Of a DNA stretch of 64,000 nt, positions 18,852 to 31,136 are shown piece by piece. Location of the stretch: positions 1,337,001 through 1,401,000 of the forward strand of contig NZ_CP068047.1 in the NCBI RefSeq assembly GCF_016698645.1. The letters run 5' to 3'. The notes below the pieces were generated by a model. That model searched no databases. It worked only from the letters and a program-made list of their open reading frames with translations, and was not told the origin of the DNA. Position numbers and translations under genes: made by a program. Position 1 is the first letter of the stretch. Every line of letters begins with the position of its first letter. Source of the DNA: Devosia oryziradicis. GTDB lineage: Bacteria > Pseudomonadota > Alphaproteobacteria > Rhizobiales > Devosiaceae.

Positions 18852-20000
18852 ATGTCATCCAAGTCTTCGGCATCATCCTCTGGCCCTGTCACCTCTGCCT
18901 ATGCGGAGCTGGCGGGGCGTGGCGCTCTAACCGCGGACCCGGCGCAGCGCGAGGCGGCGGGGCTGCTGGATGCCGTGGTGGCGGCTCTTGTGGCTGAGCA
19001 GCCAAAGGGTTTCCTAGGCAAGCTGTTCGACAAATCCGCGCCGGCGGCGAAGGGCCTCTATCTCCATGGCGAGGTGGGGCGCGGCAAGACCATGCTGATG
19101 GACCTCTTCTTCGCGGCCGTGCCGATCAAGCAGAAGCGGCGGGTGCATTTCCATGAATTCATGGACGAGATGCATGCCGGCATGGCGGCGTTTCGCAAGA
19201 GTGACAAGGGCAAGGATGCCGATCCGGTAGAGGCGGTGGTCAAGCCGATCGTCAAATCGGGCTTGCGCCTGCTGTGCCTGGACGAATTCCATGTGCATGA
19301 CATCACCAATGCCATGCTGCTCTATCGGTTGTTCGACAAGCTGTTCGCGCAGGGCGTGACGCTGGTGGCAACGTCCAATGTCGTGCCGGACCAGCTCTAC
19401 AAGGATGGGCTCAACCGCCAGCTGTTCCTGCCATTCATCGACTTGCTGAAGGAGCATTGCGTGGTGGCGAGTCTGGAGGCCGAGAGGGACTATCGGCGGA
19501 TGAAATTCGCCGGCCAGCACGTCTACGCCTTTGGCACCGGCCCGGATGTGCGGGCCGAGATGGACAGGCTGTGGTTGCGGATCACCGGTGGGGAGCCAGG
19601 CCACCCCGATGTGGTCGAGAGCATCGGCCGGAAAATTCACGTGCCGTTGGCGGCAATGGGGGCGGCGCGCTTCGGCTTTTCCGATCTCTGCGAGAAGCCG
19701 CTCGGGTCGCGCGACTTCGTGCGTATTTCCCACCAGTTCGATTCCATGATCATCGACGACGTGCCGCAGATGGACCGGACCAAGTCCGATGCCGCCAAGC
19801 GCTTCATCCTCCTGATCGACAATCTCTACGATCGGGGCGTAAAGCTGGGGGCCAGTTTCGCCGTGCCGCTGGAGCAATTGGGCAAGGACGACAAGACGGC
19901 GTTCGAGTTCCAGCGCACGATTTCCCGGCTCGATGAGATGCAGTCGGAGGAGTATCTGGACAAGGCGCTGCGCGACAGGCCGAGCGAGCTCGCGGGCTAG
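18852..20000 (+). CDS. zapE: ZapE/AFG1-family cell division ATPase
   Basis: A 382-residue AFG1-like P-loop ATPase. Walker A is GEVGRGKT (73-80), followed by the family motif RRVHFHEFMDEMHAG and Walker B LLCLDEFHVHDI. Later blocks include LVATSNVVPDQLYKDGLNR and the C-terminal YDRGVKLGASF. ZapE proteins act at the division ring and during protein quality control. It lies directly upstream of mdh and the TCA genes, an order common in Hyphomicrobiales. The P-loop gene at 20003 begins two bases after its stop. Confidence 0.92.
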   Translation: MSSKSSASSSGPVTSAYAELAGRGALTADPAQREAAGLLDAVVAALVAEQPKGFLGKLFDKSAPAAKGLYLHGEVGRGKTMLMDLFFAAVPIKQKRRVHFHEFMDEMHAGMAAFRKSDKGKDADPVEAVVKPIVKSGLRLLCLDEFHVHDITNAMLLYRLFDKLFAQGVTLVATSNVVPDQLYKDGLNRQLFLPFIDLLKEHCVVASLEAERDYRRMKFAGQHVYAFGTGPDVRAEMDRLWLRITGGEPGHPDVVESIGRKIHVPLAAMGAARFGFSDLCEKPLGSRDFVRISHQFDSMIIDDVPQMDRTKSDAAKRFILLIDNLYDRGVKLGASFAVPLEQLGKDDKTAFEFQRTISRLDEMQSEEYLDKALRDRPSELAG

Positions 20001-20002
20001 GC

Positions 20003-20548
20003 ATGCAACGCGTCATGATCATCGGCGGTCCGGGTGCCGGCAAAAGTTGGCTGGCCCGGCACGTTGCTGATTGCCTTGATCTGCCGGTGGTCGCGATCGA
20101 TGACCTTGTGCATGGCCAGGGCGGCGAGCAGCGTTCGGATGCCGAAATCGACGCTGACGCAATTGCTGCCGCATCTGCGGACCGTTGGGTCATTGAGGGC
20201 GGTAACACCAGGACCTATGGGGCCCGCCTCGAGCATGCCGATTGCCTCATACGGTTGAAGCCTTCCAGATTGATCAGGCTGTGGCGAGTGGTTCGACGTG
20301 GCGGCGCATCGTGGTCCCTGTTGCGCTGGGCCTGGCGATACGACTTCGTGTTCGGGCCGAGGGACGACAAGCTAGTGCAATCGGCCCGCGGGCGCGTGGA
20401 ATGTCACGACCTGCGAACGTCGGCACAGGTGCGCGCTTTCCTGTACGCGCTTCCTTGCCCATCCGGCACGACCCCTTCGCTCATCAGCAAGGGCGAAAAC
20501 GGCTTTACGACGAAGGGTTCACTTGCCCCTCCGGACCGACAGGGTTAA
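20003..20548 (+). CDS. Small P-loop NTPase, adenylate kinase/FlaR-like
   Basis: A 181-residue protein starting with a beta strand and Walker A GGPGAGKS (8-15), then DLPVVAIDDLVHG and WVIEGGN, the pattern of the kinase-like FlaR / DNA topology modulation family. A late RLIRLWRVVRRGG segment would be the Arg-rich lid region. The last about 25 residues look less conserved. It is probably co-transcribed with zapE. Substrate and role are unknown. Confidence 0.72.
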   Translation: MQRVMIIGGPGAGKSWLARHVADCLDLPVVAIDDLVHGQGGEQRSDAEIDADAIAAASADRWVIEGGNTRTYGARLEHADCLIRLKPSRLIRLWRVVRRGGASWSLLRWAWRYDFVFGPRDDKLVQSARGRVECHDLRTSAQVRAFLYALPCPSGTTPSLISKGENGFTTKGSLAPPDRQG

Positions 20549-20580
20549 GAGGTGCGCCAATTCAACGCAGTCTGGGATGA

Positions 20581-21549
<969 letters not shown>

Positions 21550-21562
21550 GACTATCAGTAGA

Positions 21563-21644
21563 CCTCATCCTGAGCGTGTCGAAGGATGAGGTCGTGGCAA
21601 CATAGCGGTACGCCCTCGTGGTTCGACAAGCTCACCATGAGGGC
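21563..21644. repeat. Intergenic repeat of a different class, two hairpins
   Basis: The first hairpin is CCTCATCC-N13-GGATGAGG. The second is GCCCTC-g-TGGT-N10-ACCA-t-GAGGGC with a TTCGACAAGCTC loop; the first loop has the related GCGTGTCGA. The two-part layout lies in the 144-base gap between mdh and sucC, where it may separate expression of the two. It is unrelated in sequence to the class A palindromes. Confidence 0.7.
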
Positions 21645-21693
21645 TACTGTTTACCTCGGCTCAGGTCGAACACCCATCCAAGGGGACTGACAA

Positions 21694-22887
21694 ATGAACA
21701 TCCATGAACATCAGGCCAAAGAGCTGCTGAAATCCTACGGTGCGCCGGTTGCGGCGGGCGTGGCGATTTTCTCGGCGGACGAAGCCGAGGCGGCCGCCAA
21801 GTCGCTGCCGGGTCCGCTCTATGTGGTCAAGAGCCAGATCCATGCCGGCGGGCGTGGCAAGGGCAAGTTCAAGGAACTCGGGCCCGACGCCAAGGGTGGC
21901 GTGCGCCTCGCCAAGTCGGTCGCCGACGTGGTGGCCAATGCCAAGGAGATGCTGGGCAATACGCTGGTGACCAAGCAGACCGGCGAGGCCGGCAAGCAGG
22001 TCAACCGCCTCTATATCGAAGACGGTGCCGATATCGCGCGCGAGCTCTACTGCTCTCTGCTGGTCGATCGTGGGACCGGCCGCGTTTCGTTCGTGATCTC
22101 GACCGAAGGCGGCATGGACATCGAGGCTGTCGCGCATGACACGCCCGAGAAGATCATCGCCGTCGATATCGATCCGACTGCTGGCGTGACCGAGGCGAAC
22201 GTTGCCGAGATCGTCACCGCGCTCAAGCTCGAGGGCGATGCCAAGGCCGATGCGGCCAAGCTCTTCCCGATCCTCTACAAGGCGTTCACCGAAACCGACA
22301 TGAGCCTGTTGGAAGTGAACCCGCTGATCGTCATGACCGACGGCCACCTGCGTGTGCTCGATGCCAAGGTCAGCTTCGATAACAACGCCGCGTTCCGCCA
22401 CGAAGAGCTCAAGGCGCTGCGCGACCTGACCGAAGAAGACGCCAAGGAGATCGAGGCGTCCAAGTTCGACCTCGCCTATGTGGCGCTCGACGGCAATATC
22501 GGCTGCATGGTCAATGGCGCGGGCCTGGCCATGTCGACCATGGACATCATCAAGCTCTATGGCGCCGAGCCGGCCAACTTCCTCGACGTTGGCGGCGGTG
22601 CCTCCAAGGAAAAGGTGACGGCTGCGTTCAAGATCATCACCGCCGATCCGGCGGTGAAGGGCATCCTGGTCAACATCTTCGGCGGCATCATGCGCTGCGA
22701 CGTCATTGCCGAAGGCGTGATCGCCGCAGTCAAGGAAGTGGGCCTCAAGGTGCCGCTGGTGGTTCGCCTGGAAGGCACCAATGTCAAGGAAGGCAAGGCC
22801 ATCCTCGACCAGTCCGGCCTCAACGTGATTTCGGCCGACGACCTGGACGACGCCGCCCAGAAGATCGTCAAGGCGGTGCAGGGCTAG
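21694..22887 (+). CDS. sucC: Succinyl-CoA synthetase (ADP-forming) beta subunit
   Basis: A 397-residue ATP-grasp protein that, with SucD, converts succinyl-CoA to succinate with formation of ATP. The N-terminus [15 protein letters not shown], the [14 protein letters not shown] loop, EVNPLIVM and the C-terminal GGGASKEKV and [15 protein letters not shown] blocks are diagnostic. AAGGGG precedes the ATG. An unusual feature of this locus is that a secreted protein gene starts four bases after sucC and separates it from sucD. Confidence 0.97.
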   Translation: MNIHEHQAKELLKSYGAPVAAGVAIFSADEAEAAAKSLPGPLYVVKSQIHAGGRGKGKFKELGPDAKGGVRLAKSVADVVANAKEMLGNTLVTKQTGEAGKQVNRLYIEDGADIARELYCSLLVDRGTGRVSFVISTEGGMDIEAVAHDTPEKIIAVDIDPTAGVTEANVAEIVTALKLEGDAKADAAKLFPILYKAFTETDMSLLEVNPLIVMTDGHLRVLDAKVSFDNNAAFRHEELKALRDLTEEDAKEIEASKFDLAYVALDGNIGCMVNGAGLAMSTMDIIKLYGAEPANFLDVGGGASKEKVTAAFKIITADPAVKGILVNIFGGIMRCDVIAEGVIAAVKEVGLKVPLVVRLEGTNVKEGKAILDQSGLNVISADDLDDAAQKIVKAVQG

Positions 22888-22891
22888 CGCC

Positions 22892-23419
22892 ATGCGCGCC
22901 GGCCTCGCCCTCATCGCTGCCCTTGCCCTCTGCGCGACGCCTGCCGTCGCGCAAGGCAAGACCAAGGCGGGCGCCGTGCCGCAAAGCGTGCAGGCGCTGG
23001 AAATGTGCGAAACCTTTGCCAAGGGCGACGTGCTGGCGGTGGAAGCGGCCATCGAAAAGGGCTGGGACGCCTATGAGGAAACGGCAGAAACGCCGTTCGT
23101 AAAGTCCTATTCCGGGAGCAAGGAGCTGCCCGGCATCGGCTACGCCACCATGTTCGCGCTGGTCGAGGATTATCCGCAGAACACGTTCGGCTACTGCCGG
23201 GTCGATGTGACCGAGGTGACCGGCGATGCGCAGGTGGCCGTGCAGTCGATCCAGAACCTGGATCGCTACGAAGGCCAGGCGATCCAGAACGGCGATGGTA
23301 CCTTTGCCAGCCTGGCCGGTACCGATGACAAGAACAGGATGCTGCTGGCGCATCTGGCCGATGGCAAGTTCGTCATCCAGCTATCCAACATTACGCCCAA
23401 GGCCGATACGGCCGATTGA
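22892..23419 (+). CDS. Unknown secreted protein lying between sucC and sucD
   Basis: I do not recognise a family. The 175-residue product has a clear signal peptide ([16 protein letters not shown]). The mature part is mixed alpha/beta with two Cys (in EMCETF and FGYCRVD) that could form a disulfide, and no membrane segment. Spacing of four bases from sucC and 68 bases to sucD suggests transcription with the succinyl-CoA synthetase genes although the product is exported. Codon use looks like that of its neighbours. Confidence 0.7.
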   Translation: MRAGLALIAALALCATPAVAQGKTKAGAVPQSVQALEMCETFAKGDVLAVEAAIEKGWDAYEETAETPFVKSYSGSKELPGIGYATMFALVEDYPQNTFGYCRVDVTEVTGDAQVAVQSIQNLDRYEGQAIQNGDGTFASLAGTDDKNRMLLAHLADGKFVIQLSNITPKADTAD

Positions 23420-23487
23420 TTCAACGGCGCCTGGCCCCTGGCAGGCGGAAGACGGCGCCGAGCGCCCAAACGACGGAAGAGAAATAG

Positions 23488-24393
23488 ATGTCGATCCTCG
23501 TCAACAAAGATACCCGCGTTCTCGTACAGGGCCTGACCGGCAAGACCGGCACGTTCCATACCGAGCAGGCGCTGGCCTATTACGGTACCAAGATGGTGGG
23601 CGGCGTGAACCCCAAAAAGGCCGGCGAGACCTGGTCTTCGGGCGTCGATGGCACCGAGCTGCCGGTCTTCGCCTCGGTGGCCGAAGGCAAGGAGCGCACC
23701 GGCGCCAATGCCTCGGTTATCTATGTGCCGCCTCCGGGCGCGGCTGCTGCCATCGAAGAAGCGATCGATGCGGAAATCCCGCTCATCGTCTGCATCACCG
23801 AAGGCGTGCCGGTGCTCGACATGGTGCGGGTCAAGGCCAAGCTCGAAAAGTCCAAGTCGCGGCTGATTGGCCCGAACTGCCCGGGCGTGCTGACGCCGGA
23901 AGAATGCAAGATCGGCATCATGCCGGGCTCGATCTTCTCGAAGGGCTCGGTGGGCATTGTTTCGCGCTCGGGCACGCTTACCTATGAAGCAGTGTTCCAG
24001 ACCACCAATGAAGGCCTCGGCCAGACCACCGCTGTCGGTATCGGCGGCGACCCGGTCAAGGGAACGGAGTTCATCGACATGCTCGAGATGTTCCTCGCCG
24101 ACGAAGCCACCAAGTCGATCATCATGATCGGCGAAATCGGCGGTTCGGCCGAGGAGGATGCGGCGCAGTTCCTGATTGACGAAGCCAAGCGCGGCCGCAA
24201 GAAGCCGATGGCCGGTTTCATTGCGGGCCTGACCGCTCCGAAGGGCCGCACGATGGGCCATGCCGGTGCGGTTATTTCGGGCGGCAAGGGCGGCGCGGAA
24301 GACAAGATCGCGGCGATGGAAGCGGCCGGTATCCGCGTGTCCAAGTCCCCGGCGCGTATCGGCCGGACGCTGGCCGAGGTGCTCAAGGGCTGA
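23488..24393 (+). CDS. sucD: Succinyl-CoA synthetase alpha subunit
   Basis: A 301-residue partner of SucC that binds CoA and carries the phosphorylated His. Features are [12 protein letters not shown] at the N-terminus, the NPKKAGETW block, [20 protein letters not shown], and the active-site His in [24 protein letters not shown] lies just before the ATG. The gene is separated from sucC by the 175-residue secreted protein gene. Confidence 0.97.
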   Translation: MSILVNKDTRVLVQGLTGKTGTFHTEQALAYYGTKMVGGVNPKKAGETWSSGVDGTELPVFASVAEGKERTGANASVIYVPPPGAAAAIEEAIDAEIPLIVCITEGVPVLDMVRVKAKLEKSKSRLIGPNCPGVLTPEECKIGIMPGSIFSKGSVGIVSRSGTLTYEAVFQTTNEGLGQTTAVGIGGDPVKGTEFIDMLEMFLADEATKSIIMIGEIGGSAEEDAAQFLIDEAKRGRKKPMAGFIAGLTAPKGRTMGHAGAVISGGKGGAEDKIAAMEAAGIRVSKSPARIGRTLAEVLKG

Positions 24394-24695
24394 AGCCCAC
24401 CGGGTATCGGATTTCCGCAGCCGGCAATGACAATGAATTGAGGTGGCCGGATGAACGCGGGCACCAAGATGCGACTAAGGTCGGTCGCGGTTCGGACACA
24501 GATCGGTGCTAGTTGTTCGCGGTCTGTGACGATAAGTATGACTAAATGAGCCGCGAACCTGCTCAGGGGACGCATAACTTAACAGGATACTAAGAAAAAG
24601 CGGTCAGTATCCGCACAAAATCAGGGACCGCATGAGACCGGTTACGGCCGGTTCGTTGAGAAGGATGGCGGGGCGTGGGCCTCGCATGAAAAGCG
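24394..24695. promoter_or_regulatory. 302-base sucA leader with two inverted repeats
   Basis: No gene is visible here. Two inverted repeats stand out: GTTCGCGG at 24515-24522 with CCGCGAAC at 24551-24558, and GGATACT at 24585-24591 with AGTATCC at 24606-24612. The AT content is higher than in flanking genes around 24530-24600. Together this suggests a separate promoter and regulatory region for sucAB; the specific regulator is not identified. Confidence 0.5.
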
Positions 24696-27600
24696 ATGAC
24701 ACGACAGGAAAAGAACGACACGTTCTTGCTGACTTCGTTCCTCTATGGTGGGAACGCCGACTACATCGAACAGCTTTATTCCCGCTACAAGACTGATCCA
24801 CAGAGCGTCGATGAGACGTGGAAGAGCTTCTTTTCCAAGCTCGATGACGGCGAAGGTGTCGCCCAGCAAAATGCCGAAGGTCCCAGCTGGGGCCGCAAGG
24901 ACTGGCCGCAGAGCGCCAATGGCGAACTCGTCAGCGCGCTCGACGGCAACTGGGGCGAAATCGCCGTAAAGACCGAGAAGGCCGTCGCCAAGAAGGCCGA
25001 GGCCCTGGGCGTCGCCAAGTCATCCGTCGCCGACGTGCTGCAGGCCACGCGCGACTCCATCCGCGCCATCATGATGATCCGTGCCTATCGCATGCGCGGC
25101 CACCTGCATGCCGATCTCGATCCGCTCAAGATGAAGGCCGAAGAGCCTGCGCCCGAACTCGATCCCAAGAGCTACGGCTTCACCGAAGCCGACTATGGCC
25201 GCAAGATCTTCATCGACAACTATCTGGGCCTCGAATACGCGACGATCCCGGAGATGCTGGCCATCCTGCAGCGCACCTATTGCGGCACTGTGGGCATCGA
25301 GTTCATGCATATCTCGGATCCCGAAGCCAAGCAGTGGATCCAGGAACGCATTGAAGGTCCGGACAAGGAAATCACCTTCACCAAGGAAGGCAAGAAGGCC
25401 ATTCTTGCCAAGCTGGTCGAGGCCGAAGGCTTCGAGAAGTTCATCGACGTCAAGTATACCGGGACCAAGCGCTTCGGCCTTGATGGCGGTGAATCCACCA
25501 TTCCGGCGCTCGAGCAGATCATCAAGCGCGGCGGCGCCCTTGGCATTAAGGACATCGTGCTGGGCATGGCCCATCGCGGCCGTCTCAACGTGCTGACGCA
25601 GGTGATGGCCAAGCCGCACCGCGCCCTGTTCCATGAATTCAAGGGTGGCGCCTTCTACCCCGACGACGTCGAGGGTTCGGGCGACGTGAAGTACCACCTG
25701 GGTGCTTCCAGCGACCGTGAGTTCGACGGCAACAAGGTGCATCTGTCTCTGACGGCCAATCCCTCGCACCTCGAGATCGTCGATCCGGTGGTGCTAGGCA
25801 AGTCGCGCGCCAAGCAGGACCAGCACATTTCGCCCGATGGCAAGCTGGTCAATATCGCGGTGGACGGCAAGCCGGACCGCTCGATGGTGCTGCCGCTGCT
25901 GATCCATGGCGATGCGGCCTTTGCCGGGCAGGGCGTGATTGCCGAATGCCTGGGGCTTTCGGGCCTCAAGGGTCACCGTACAGGCGGTTCGATCCACTTC
26001 GTGATCAACAACCAGATCGGCTTCACCACGAGCCCGATGTATTCGCGCTCGTCTCCATACCCGACCGACGTCGCCAAGATGATCGAGGCGCCGGTTTTCC
26101 ACGTGAACGGCGACGATCCGGAAGCGGTGGTGTTCGCGGCCAAGGTCGCGGTCGAGTATCGCCAGAAGTTCGGCAAGCCCGTCGTCATCGACATGTTCTG
26201 CTATCGCCGCTTCGGCCACAACGAAGGCGACGAGCCCAGCTTCACCCAGCCGCTGATGTATTCCAAGATCCGCGCGCACAAGTCGACGCTGGAGCTCTAT
26301 GCGGAAAAGCTGATCGCCCAGGGTCATGTGACGGCCGAGGAAGTGGAGAAGCTCAAGGCCGACTGGCGCAGCAAGCTGGAAAGCGAGTTCGAGGCCGGGC
26401 AGGACTACCGCCCGAACAAGGCGGACTGGCTCGATGGCGCCTGGAAGGACCTCAAGCCAGCTGAGCAGGAAGGCCCGCGCCGCGGCGAGACCGGCGTCGA
26501 GATCGAACGCCTGGCCAAGATCGGCACGGCGCTGACGCGCATTCCTGATGATTTCAACGTCCACAAGACGGTCAAGCGCTTCCTCGACAACCGGCTCGCG
26601 GCCATCGAGTCCGGCGAGAATATCGATTGGGCTACGGCCGAAGCGCTGGCTTTCGGTACGCTGGTGACCGATGGTCATCCGGTGCGCCTCAGCGGTCAGG
26701 ACGTCGAACGCGGCACGTTCAGCCAGCGTCATTCGGTATTGAATGACCAACTGGTCGACAACAAGAGCTATACGCCGCTCAACAACCTCGATCCGCAGCA
26801 GAGCCGCTACGAGGTCATCAACTCCATGCTGTCCGAAGAAGCCGTGCTCGGCTTCGAATACGGCTACTCGCTGGCGGAACCGAAGGCGCTGACCATCTGG
26901 GAAGCCCAGTTCGGTGACTTCGTGAACGGCGCGCAGGTGGTGATCGACCAGTTCATCAGCTCCGGCGAACGTAAGTGGTTCCGCATGTCGGGCCTCGTGA
27001 TGCTCTTGCCGCATGGCTATGAAGGGCAGGGCCCGGAGCACTCCTCCGCGCGTCCCGAGCGCTTCCTGCAGCTGTGCGCCGAAGACAATATGCAGGTCGC
27101 CAACTGCACGACGCCGGCCAACTACTTCCATGCCCTGCGCCGCCAGGTGAACCGCGACTTCCGCAAGCCGCTGATCCTGATGACGCCCAAGAGCCTGCTG
27201 CGCCACAAGCGCGCCGTGTCCGGGCTGGTCGAGATGGGTCCGGATTCGTGCTTCCATCGCCTGTTGTGGGACGATGCCGAGGCCCCTGGCGCACCCAAGA
27301 CCACGATCAAGCTGGCCGCAGACGACAAGATCCGTCGCGTCGTGCTGTGCACGGGCAAGGTCTATTACGACCTGCTGGAAGATCGCGAGAAGCGCGGCAT
27401 CAACGACGTGTACCTGTTGCGCATCGAACAACTCTATCCGTTCCCGGCCAAGGCCTTGCTCGACGAGCTCAGCCGCTTCCAGAATGCCGAGATCATCTGG
27501 TGCCAGGAGGAGCCCAAGAATATGGGTGCCTGGGCCTTTATTCAGCCCTATGTTGAGTGGGTATTCGACCAGATGGGCCGGAACGGTCAGCGCGTGCGCT

Positions 27601-27698
27601 ATATCGGCCGCCCGGCATCGGCTTCCACCGCTACCGGCCTGATGCGGACTCACCTGGCCCAATTGCAAGCCTTCCTCGACGAAGCCTTCGCCAACTAA
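24696..27698 (+). CDS. sucA: 2-oxoglutarate dehydrogenase E1 component
   Basis: At 1000 residues this is the thiamine diphosphate-dependent E1 subunit that decarboxylates 2-oxoglutarate and passes succinyl to the E2 lipoyl group. The N-terminal peripheral-subunit binding part ([20 protein letters not shown]) is intact. The ThDP/Mg site is seen in [14 protein letters not shown] and [10 protein letters not shown], and the C-terminal transketolase-like part has [19 protein letters not shown]. sucB follows after 11 bases. The start lacks a strong Shine-Dalgarno match. Confidence 0.97.
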   Translation: MTRQEKNDTFLLTSFLYGGNADYIEQLYSRYKTDPQSVDETWKSFFSKLDDGEGVAQQNAEGPSWGRKDWPQSANGELVSALDGNWGEIAVKTEKAVAKKAEALGVAKSSVADVLQATRDSIRAIMMIRAYRMRGHLHADLDPLKMKAEEPAPELDPKSYGFTEADYGRKIFIDNYLGLEYATIPEMLAILQRTYCGTVGIEFMHISDPEAKQWIQERIEGPDKEITFTKEGKKAILAKLVEAEGFEKFIDVKYTGTKRFGLDGGESTIPALEQIIKRGGALGIKDIVLGMAHRGRLNVLTQVMAKPHRALFHEFKGGAFYPDDVEGSGDVKYHLGASSDREFDGNKVHLSLTANPSHLEIVDPVVLGKSRAKQDQHISPDGKLVNIAVDGKPDRSMVLPLLIHGDAAFAGQGVIAECLGLSGLKGHRTGGSIHFVINNQIGFTTSPMYSRSSPYPTDVAKMIEAPVFHVNGDDPEAVVFAAKVAVEYRQKFGKPVVIDMFCYRRFGHNEGDEPSFTQPLMYSKIRAHKSTLELYAEKLIAQGHVTAEEVEKLKADWRSKLESEFEAGQDYRPNKADWLDGAWKDLKPAEQEGPRRGETGVEIERLAKIGTALTRIPDDFNVHKTVKRFLDNRLAAIESGENIDWATAEALAFGTLVTDGHPVRLSGQDVERGTFSQRHSVLNDQLVDNKSYTPLNNLDPQQSRYEVINSMLSEEAVLGFEYGYSLAEPKALTIWEAQFGDFVNGAQVVIDQFISSGERKWFRMSGLVMLLPHGYEGQGPEHSSARPERFLQLCAEDNMQVANCTTPANYFHALRRQVNRDFRKPLILMTPKSLLRHKRAVSGLVEMGPDSCFHRLLWDDAEAPGAPKTTIKLAADDKIRRVVLCTGKVYYDLLEDREKRGINDVYLLRIEQLYPFPAKALLDELSRFQNAEIIWCQEEPKNMGAWAFIQPYVEWVFDQMGRNGQRVRYIGRPASASTATGLMRTHLAQLQAFLDEAFAN

Positions 27699-27709
27699 AG
27701 GACAAGACA

Positions 27710-29020
<1,311 letters not shown>

Positions 29021-29040
29021 GGTCCGACAGTCTAGTTTGG

Positions 29041-29072
29041 AAAGGGCCGGTGCCACGCGCCGGCCCTTTTGT
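29041..29072 (+). terminator. Rho-independent terminator after sucB
   Basis: Stem AAAGGGCCGG (29041-29050) pairs with CCGGCCCTTT (29060-29069) around a 9-base loop, followed by TTGTTT. It ends the sucAB transcript 20 bases after the sucB stop. The next gene's ribosome binding site, GGGGGAG, lies just beyond it. Confidence 0.88.
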
Positions 29073-29084
29073 TTGGGGGAGCGA

Positions 29085-29843
29085 ATGAACAAAGGCGTTC
29101 TCGTGGTCACCGGCGGGTCGCGCGGCATCGGAGCGGCTACGGCGCGGCTCGCTGCGGCGCAGGGCTATGCCGTGGTCGTCAACTATGCGGCCAATGCGGA
29201 TGCGGCTCAGGTCGTCTGCGCCGATATCCATGCTGCCGGCGGCGTTGGCGCGGCCGTGCGGGGCGATGTTTCCAATGAAGCCGACATAGACCTCATCTTT
29301 GCGGCGGCCGACCGGTTGGGACCGCTGGCAGGGTTGGTCAACAATGCCGGCGCCATAGACGTCGCGGCCCGGGTGGATGGGATGGATCTGGCGCGGATCA
29401 GCCGCATCTTTGCGGTCAATACGCTGGGGACCATTCTCTGCTCCGGTCGGGCCGTGCGGCGCATGTCGACGCGGCATGGCGGCAAGGGTGGCGCGATCGT
29501 GAACATCACATCAGCCGCCGCCAAGCTGGGAGCCCCGGCCACATATGTCGACTACGCCGCGGCCAAGGGTGCGGTGGACAGCTTCACAGTCGGTCTGGCA
29601 TTGGAAGTTGCCGGAGAGGGTATTCGGGTCAACGGCGTGCGCCCGGGGATCATCGACACCGAATTCCATGCCTCGGGCGGCGATCCGGACCGGGCGGCGC
29701 GGCTTGCGAGCAGCCTGCCAATGCCGCGGGTCGGCACGGCCGAGGAGGTCGCGCGGGCCGTGATGTGGCTCATGTCGGAAGAGGCCAGCTATACAACGGG
29801 GTCGGTGATCGACGTGACGGGCGGGCGGGGCATTCGCCCCTAG
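29085..29843 (+). CDS. Short-chain dehydrogenase/reductase
   Basis: A 252-residue classical SDR with TGGSRGIGAA near the N-terminus, LVNNAGAID, and the catalytic Tyr/Lys in YAAAKGA. The C-terminal VTGGRGIRP is typical of the FabG / glucose-1-dehydrogenase-like group. The N-term MNKGVLVVTGG start at 29085 follows GGGGGAG. The gene sits between sucB and lpd, behind the sucB terminator, so it probably has its own promoter and is not part of the TCA operon. Substrate unknown. Confidence 0.88.
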   Translation: MNKGVLVVTGGSRGIGAATARLAAAQGYAVVVNYAANADAAQVVCADIHAAGGVGAAVRGDVSNEADIDLIFAAADRLGPLAGLVNNAGAIDVAARVDGMDLARISRIFAVNTLGTILCSGRAVRRMSTRHGGKGGAIVNITSAAAKLGAPATYVDYAAAKGAVDSFTVGLALEVAGEGIRVNGVRPGIIDTEFHASGGDPDRAARLASSLPMPRVGTAEEVARAVMWLMSEEASYTTGSVIDVTGGRGIRP

Positions 29844-29991
29844 AAATCGCCGCATTGCAATGTGAAGACCGGGCAAAGCCTGCGGTTCACCGGCTTGTTA
29901 TGCGTCCTGCCGGTTCGTGCTAACAGTCTATTAACGTCATTGGTCCAGACGCGGTGGGCTGCCCATACGATGTCTCGGAGTACCCGGCCCC

Positions 29992-30438
29992 TTGCGACCA
30001 CTGATCTTTCCGGCCGTCATCTGGCTTTCTGCCCTTGCCCCGGTTACGGCACAGGAGGCATCCAATGCCGAACTGATCGGCGAACTGATGGCATTTCATG
30101 GATCGCATGCCATTGTTTCGGCAATGACCACGCATTGCTACGAGACGACGGGGCTCGATCCCGCCTACCAAACGGCCAATGACAACTGGTACCTGCGCAA
30201 TATCGGCTTCCTGGACCTCGCGGATCGGGTCATCGCTCGATTGGGGGGTGGTGCTGCAGGGGAACGGGAGGCCGCCGAGACCTACGGCGGTAGCCAGATC
30301 ATGAGCGCCTATAACCAGGCCGGGGACAAAGAAGTATTCTGCCGGGCCTTCCTCGAACAGGTCGAGAGCGGGACGCTCGACATCGACAAGCAATTGCCCG
30401 ACGCATTGGCCAAGGCGCAGGACATCGCGGCGCAATAA
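29992..30438 (+). CDS. Unknown small secreted protein
   Basis: I do not recognise a family. The TTG start gives a 148-residue protein with a short signal peptide (LIFPAVIWLSALAPVTAQ). The mature protein is mostly helical, with Cys in HCYETTG and VFCRAF that could pair. An ATG at 29970 is in another frame. It stands 149 bases after the SDR gene and before another unknown secreted protein. Confidence 0.62.
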   Translation: MRPLIFPAVIWLSALAPVTAQEASNAELIGELMAFHGSHAIVSAMTTHCYETTGLDPAYQTANDNWYLRNIGFLDLADRVIARLGGGAAGEREAAETYGGSQIMSAYNQAGDKEVFCRAFLEQVESGTLDIDKQLPDALAKAQDIAAQ

Positions 30439-30509
30439 TACCCCTGCTCGCGGGTTGGCCCTGGCTTGAGGTCAGCTAATGTTGCCCGCTGAACCAAGGG
30501 GGACAAGCG

Positions 30510-30995
30510 ATGCTGCGATCAACAATTCTGGCCATGACATTGCTGGGCGGCGTCGCCCAGGGTGCCGAATGCACAATCAGCAATGCACGCTATGAGCACG
30601 ATCAGGCAGCCTGGTATCTGAGCTTCAAGCCGGTACCCAAATTCGTGGCGCCCAACCAGACCGCCGCCTTCATTATCGAACTGCCCAATTCCGGCATCAC
30701 GCTGGAAGGGGCGGTGCACCGGCCCAACGGCTTCGGCTCGCCGTTGTGGTCGATCTCGGGTCTATGCTCGGAGGGCAGCGCGGGTCTTTGCACATTCGTT
30801 GAAGGCAACCCGGCGGCCTATGGCAATTATGCCGGCAAGGTCGGCTGGTTCGACGACGCCGCCGGCGCCAAGGCGCCCGAGCAGCTTATCCTGCCGCAGC
30901 TGGCGGTGAGCCTGTGGTATTCGTCCTATCGTGAGGCCGAGTTCATGCCCGACGCCAATGAAGGCGATGTGTTCACGCTTGTCGGTTGCGAGTGA
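30510..30995 (+). CDS. Unknown small secreted protein, Cys-containing
   Basis: A 161-residue exported protein with signal peptide AMTLLGGVAQGAE. The mature part begins with CTISNARYEHDQAAWYLSF, is rich in aromatic residues and beta-type sequence, and has four Cys: one at the mature N-terminus, two in the LCSEGSAGLC segment and one at the C-terminus (VGCE). No family was recognised. GGGGGAC upstream of the ATG acts as the ribosome binding site. Confidence 0.68.
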   Translation: MLRSTILAMTLLGGVAQGAECTISNARYEHDQAAWYLSFKPVPKFVAPNQTAAFIIELPNSGITLEGAVHRPNGFGSPLWSISGLCSEGSAGLCTFVEGNPAAYGNYAGKVGWFDDAAGAKAPEQLILPQLAVSLWYSSYREAEFMPDANEGDVFTLVGCE

Positions 30996-31136
30996 TCATC
31001 CGCACGTCCCGCCCGAGAAGAAGGGAATCGCCGTTTCGGATTGATGCCGACTTCGGTAAAGAAAGATTCCCGACCTCTTCTTGGGTGCCGCGCGATGTGA
31101 CACCGGGTGCGGGATGACTGCGTGGCGGTGGACCCT

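Noticed and set aside
31013..31080. Inverted repeat GGGAATC/GATTCCC before the LysE-type gene as a riboswitch
   Set aside because: The stems are short, the spacer is about 40 bases, and no known riboswitch core could be recognised.
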